Source: Lentisphaerota bacterium (GTDB lineage: Bacteria; Verrucomicrobiota; Lentisphaeria; Oligosphaerales; Oligosphaeraceae). Taken from it: 7,025 nt of DNA. The first letter of the stretch is position 1. Each line of letters opens with the position of its first letter. The notes beneath the pieces were generated by a model. It did no database searches. It saw only the letters and a list, made by a program, of their open reading frames with translations, and was not told where the DNA came from. Shown piece after piece: positions 5,598 to 7,025 of the stretch. The DNA lies in contig JAAZKQ010000195.1 of the NCBI GenBank assembly GCA_012799755.1, positions 1 through 7,025 on the forward strand, read 5' to 3'. The position numbers and the translations under genes are program-made.

Positions 5598-6599
5598 TCA
5601 GGCCAGCGCCTGGCGAATGCGGTTGATTTTTTCGACGAGCTGCGCGAAGGCGCTGGGGGTGAGAGACTGCGGCCCGTCCGACAGGGCGTGCTCGGGATCG
5701 TTATGGACCTCAATGATGAGTCCGTCGGCACCGCCTGCGGTCGCGGCCAAGGCCATGGGCGGCACGAGCCTGGCGATGCCGGTCGCGTGGCTGGGATCAA
5801 TGATCACCGGCAGATGCGACAGGGTTTTGAGCACGGGAATGGCTGACAGGTCCAGCGTGTTGCGCGTGTAGGTCTCGAAGGTGCGGATGCCGCGCTCGCA
5901 GAGGATCACCTGTTCATTGCCGCCGGCCATGATGTACTCAGCGCTCATCAGCAATTCCTGGAAAGTGTTGGACAGGCCGCGCTTGAGCAGCACCGGTCGC
6001 TTGACCTTGCCCAGAGCTTTCAGCAGCTCGAAGTTCTGCATATTGCGCGCGCCGACCTGAATGATGTCAACATCGCTGAAGAGCTCAAGCTGTGAGATGT
6101 CCATGATTTCGGTGACAATGGGCAGGCCTGTGGCCTCGCGCGCCTTGATCAGCAACTTGATGCCTTCGTCGCGTAGGCCCTGGAAGGCGTAGGGCGATGT
6201 GCGCGGCTTGAAGGCGCCGCCGCGCAGGATCGTTCCGCCCGCCCGTTTCACCGCCTCGGCAAGCAGCAAAATCTGCTCTTCGGACTCCACCGAGCAAGGC
6301 CCTGCAATGATCTGAAAATGTCCGCCGCCGATCTGCAAATTGCCTACCTTGATCGCAGTGTCCTGCGGGTGGAATTTTCGGTTGGCGCTCTTGTAGGGTT
6401 CCTGGATGCGCTTGACGTCTTCAACGATTTCCAGCGCGCGGATGAGATCAATATCAATCTGCGAGGTGTCGCCAACCAGTCCCAGGATGGTTTGCTGCCG
6501 GCCCTCCGAGATGTGCACGGCCACGCCCAGGCTTCGCAACCAGTCAACCAAATTCTGCAACTGGCCCGGATTGGGATTTTCTTTGAGAATGACAACCAT
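5598..6599 (-). CDS. aroF: 3-deoxy-7-phosphoheptulonate (DAHP) synthase, type I-beta with N-terminal regulatory domain
   Basis: A complete 333-residue enzyme condensing phosphoenolpyruvate with erythrose 4-phosphate, the first step of the shikimate pathway. Residues 1-70 form the ferredoxin-like domain known from the Thermotoga maritima enzyme, where it binds Tyr and Phe for feedback inhibition. The TIM-barrel core starts near residue 90. Visible active-site features are IAGPCSVES (98-106, metal ligand Cys102), GGAFKPRTSPYAFQG (127-141, Lys131), LLKRG (204-208), PSHATG (269-274, His271), Glu297 in IIEVH and Asp308 in LSDGPQSL. Cys102 and Lys131 carry the same numbers as in the Thermotoga enzyme. 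The start ATG has a strong AAGGAG 8 nt upstream. As first structural gene it lies directly behind a Tyr/Phe-codon leader and attenuator, which fits its role as entry enzyme for both products. Confidence 0.96.
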   Translation of the reverse strand: MVVILKENPNPGQLQNLVDWLRSLGVAVHISEGRQQTILGLVGDTSQIDIDLIRALEIVEDVKRIQEPYKSANRKFHPQDTAIKVGNLQIGGGHFQIIAGPCSVESEEQILLLAEAVKRAGGTILRGGAFKPRTSPYAFQGLRDEGIKLLIKAREATGLPIVTEIMDISQLELFSDVDIIQVGARNMQNFELLKALGKVKRPVLLKRGLSNTFQELLMSAEYIMAGGNEQVILCERGIRTFETYTRNTLDLSAIPVLKTLSHLPVIIDPSHATGIARLVPPMALAATAGGADGLIIEVHNDPEHALSDGPQSLTPSAFAQLVEKINRIRQALA

Positions 6600-6632
6600 G
6601 TGATGCGCTCCTTATTGCTCCTGAAACGACAA

Positions 6633-6668
6633 AGGGCCCCGCAGTGGCGAGTTTCACTGCGGGGCCCT
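6633..6668 (-). terminator. Attenuator terminator hairpin upstream of aroF
   Basis: A perfect 14-bp stem, AGGGCCCCGCAGTG (6668-6655) with CACTGCGGGGCCCT (6646-6633), has an 8-nt loop. It is followed on the minus strand by TTTGTCGTTTC. The T-run is interrupted, so release may be incomplete or assisted, but the stem is very stable. It lies between the leader stop codon (28 nt upstream) and the aroF Shine-Dalgarno (19 nt downstream), where an attenuator terminator belongs. Confidence 0.82.
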
Positions 6669-6696
6669 CATATTCTTTGCTCAGCTTGTCTGAAAA

Positions 6697-6822
6697 TCAG
6701 CTGACGGGGATGATCTGAGGCGGGTCAAAACACAGCGAAGCCCGGTCCGATTGGCGGTAATAAAAGTATACCGCAAACCGGCTGCTAAACGAGAATTCGC
6801 TGTAATAATACCGACAAGACAT
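6697..6822 (-). CDS. Tyr/Phe-rich attenuation leader peptide (41 residues)
   Basis: The frame runs from ATG (6822-6820) to TGA (6699-6697). The peptide contains YYYSEFSFSSRFAVYFYY at residues 5-22: 6 Tyr and 4 Phe in 18 residues, another Phe at 32, and no Trp. This bias has no structural-protein explanation and matches the two end products of the operon directly downstream. The Shine-Dalgarno is poor (AAAGAAG about 12 nt upstream), as can occur for leaders. The frame stays open upstream to a TTG at 6906, but that lies inside the proposed promoter, so the ATG is preferred. At 41 residues it is longer than the classical trp or phe leaders (14-15 residues), which leaves room for two separate control-codon clusters. 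The peptide itself probably has no function after translation. Confidence 0.78.
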   Translation of the reverse strand: MSCRYYYSEFSFSSRFAVYFYYRQSDRASLCFDPPQIIPVS

Positions 6823-6878
6823 GACAACGGGACTTCTTTGGGCTGGGACACGAAAGGAATTTTTCAAAGGCAAGCATA

Positions 6879-6906
6879 AGCATACACCGATTATTTTTTT
6901 GCGCAA
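6879..6906 (-). promoter_or_regulatory. Possible sigma-70-type promoter for the leader and aroF operon
   Basis: On the minus strand, TTGCGC (6906-6901) and TATGCT (6884-6879) are separated by 16 nt that are A/T-rich (seven A then TAATC). The match to consensus is partial: 3/6 for the -35 box and 4/6 for the -10 box. Initiation near 6872 would give about 50 nt of untranslated leader before the leader-peptide ATG, which fits an attenuation transcript. A second TATGCT at 6878-6873 is spaced too far from the -35. This is a guess from position and composition. Confidence 0.3.
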
Positions 6907-7025
6907 GGCCCTTCCGTCAGAAAAAATGCGCGGGGTAAGCGGTCACTCATTGGTAAAGCGATATTGCGAGCATGCTTGCACGCCGTTTGCGGGGTCATGT
7001 GCCGCTGCGGGCTGCAAGCCCACAG

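Larger units (their letters stand above)
6633..6822 (-). promoter_or_regulatory. Tyr/Phe attenuator leader of the aroF-tyrA-pheA operon
   Basis: The region has every part of ribosome-mediated attenuation. Region 1, ACAGCGAA (6803-6796), overlaps the third of three Tyr codons. Region 2, TTCGCTGTG (6739-6731), pairs perfectly over 8 bp with region 1. Region 2 also pairs over 9 bp, two of them G-U, with CGCAGTGAA (6661-6653). That segment covers the second half of region 3 and its loop, so the pairing would break the terminator. Regions 3 (6668-6655) and 4 (6646-6633) form the terminator. A second hairpin, GCGGTA (6774-6769) with TACCGC (6759-6754), encloses the Tyr-Phe-Tyr-Tyr codons. Expected behaviour: low charged Tyr-tRNA stalls the ribosome on region 1, 2:3 forms and the operon is read. 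With ample amino acids, 1:2 and 3:4 form and transcription stops. The architecture is seen directly. The mechanism is inferred from the trp and pheA precedents. Confidence 0.8.

Noticed and set aside
6823..6906. Longer leader peptide starting at TTG 6906.
   Set aside because: The TTG falls in the proposed -35 box, has no ribosome-binding site, and the extra 28 residues lack aromatic bias. The ATG at 6822 is adequate.
6943..7025. Possible C-terminal tail of an upstream minus-strand gene, a 27-codon frame ending in TGA at 6943.
   Set aside because: It is too short to identify, another minus-strand frame is also open here, and there is no motif. The stretch also has a small GGGCT/AGCCC hairpin (7009-7021) that I cannot assign.

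Overview
The window is a GC-rich bacterial stretch in which every convincing gene lies on the minus strand, so transcription runs from high to low coordinates. Standard code 11 fits: TGA ends tyrA, the DAHP synthase gene and the aldolase gene, and TAA ends pheA and the dehydrogenase gene. The host cannot be named from sequence alone. The agarase-like secreted hydrolase, the single-domain TyrA, the CQG-type PheA and the short intergenic inverted-repeat elements would suit a polysaccharide-degrading anaerobe, possibly of the PVC group (Lentisphaerota or Kiritimatiellota). That placement is inference only.

Right part (3534-6906): a compact Phe/Tyr biosynthesis operon in the order promoter, leader peptide, attenuator, aroF (DAHP synthase with an N-terminal regulatory domain), tyrA (prephenate dehydrogenase) and pheA (chorismate mutase/prephenate dehydratase/ACT). 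Gaps between the genes are 33 and 45 nt, each with a Shine-Dalgarno sequence. Upstream of aroF is a short reading frame (6697-6822) packed with Tyr and Phe codons: 10 aromatics in 18 residues and no Trp. A perfect 14-bp terminator-like hairpin (6633-6668) follows it. Three further complementary segments fit the classical 1:2 / 2:3 / 3:4 attenuation scheme. Supply of both end products would therefore be sensed by ribosome stalling, in addition to expected allosteric control. This is the strongest hidden system in the window.

Middle (1339-3144): a two-gene unit of an HpcH/HpaI-type aldolase and a D-2-hydroxyacid dehydrogenase. The aldolase is intact across its length and keeps all catalytic residues, but carries one in-frame TGA at codon 69, five codons before the active-site arginine. 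A nonsense mutation, a sequence error and selenocysteine insertion are all open. A small hairpin lies at a SECIS-like distance downstream of the TGA.

Both intergenic regions flanking that unit (1126-1331 and 3223-3529) hold related non-coding elements. Their ends are inverted arrays of CGCAGATT, up to 31 bp of near-perfect terminal inverted repeat, and their interiors share two conserved hairpin modules in mirrored order. They look like MITE- or REP-type elements. The right one also contains a degenerate GATC-rich short-period tract.

Left edge (1-1096): the first 365 codons of a secreted glycoside-hydrolase-like protein that runs off the window.
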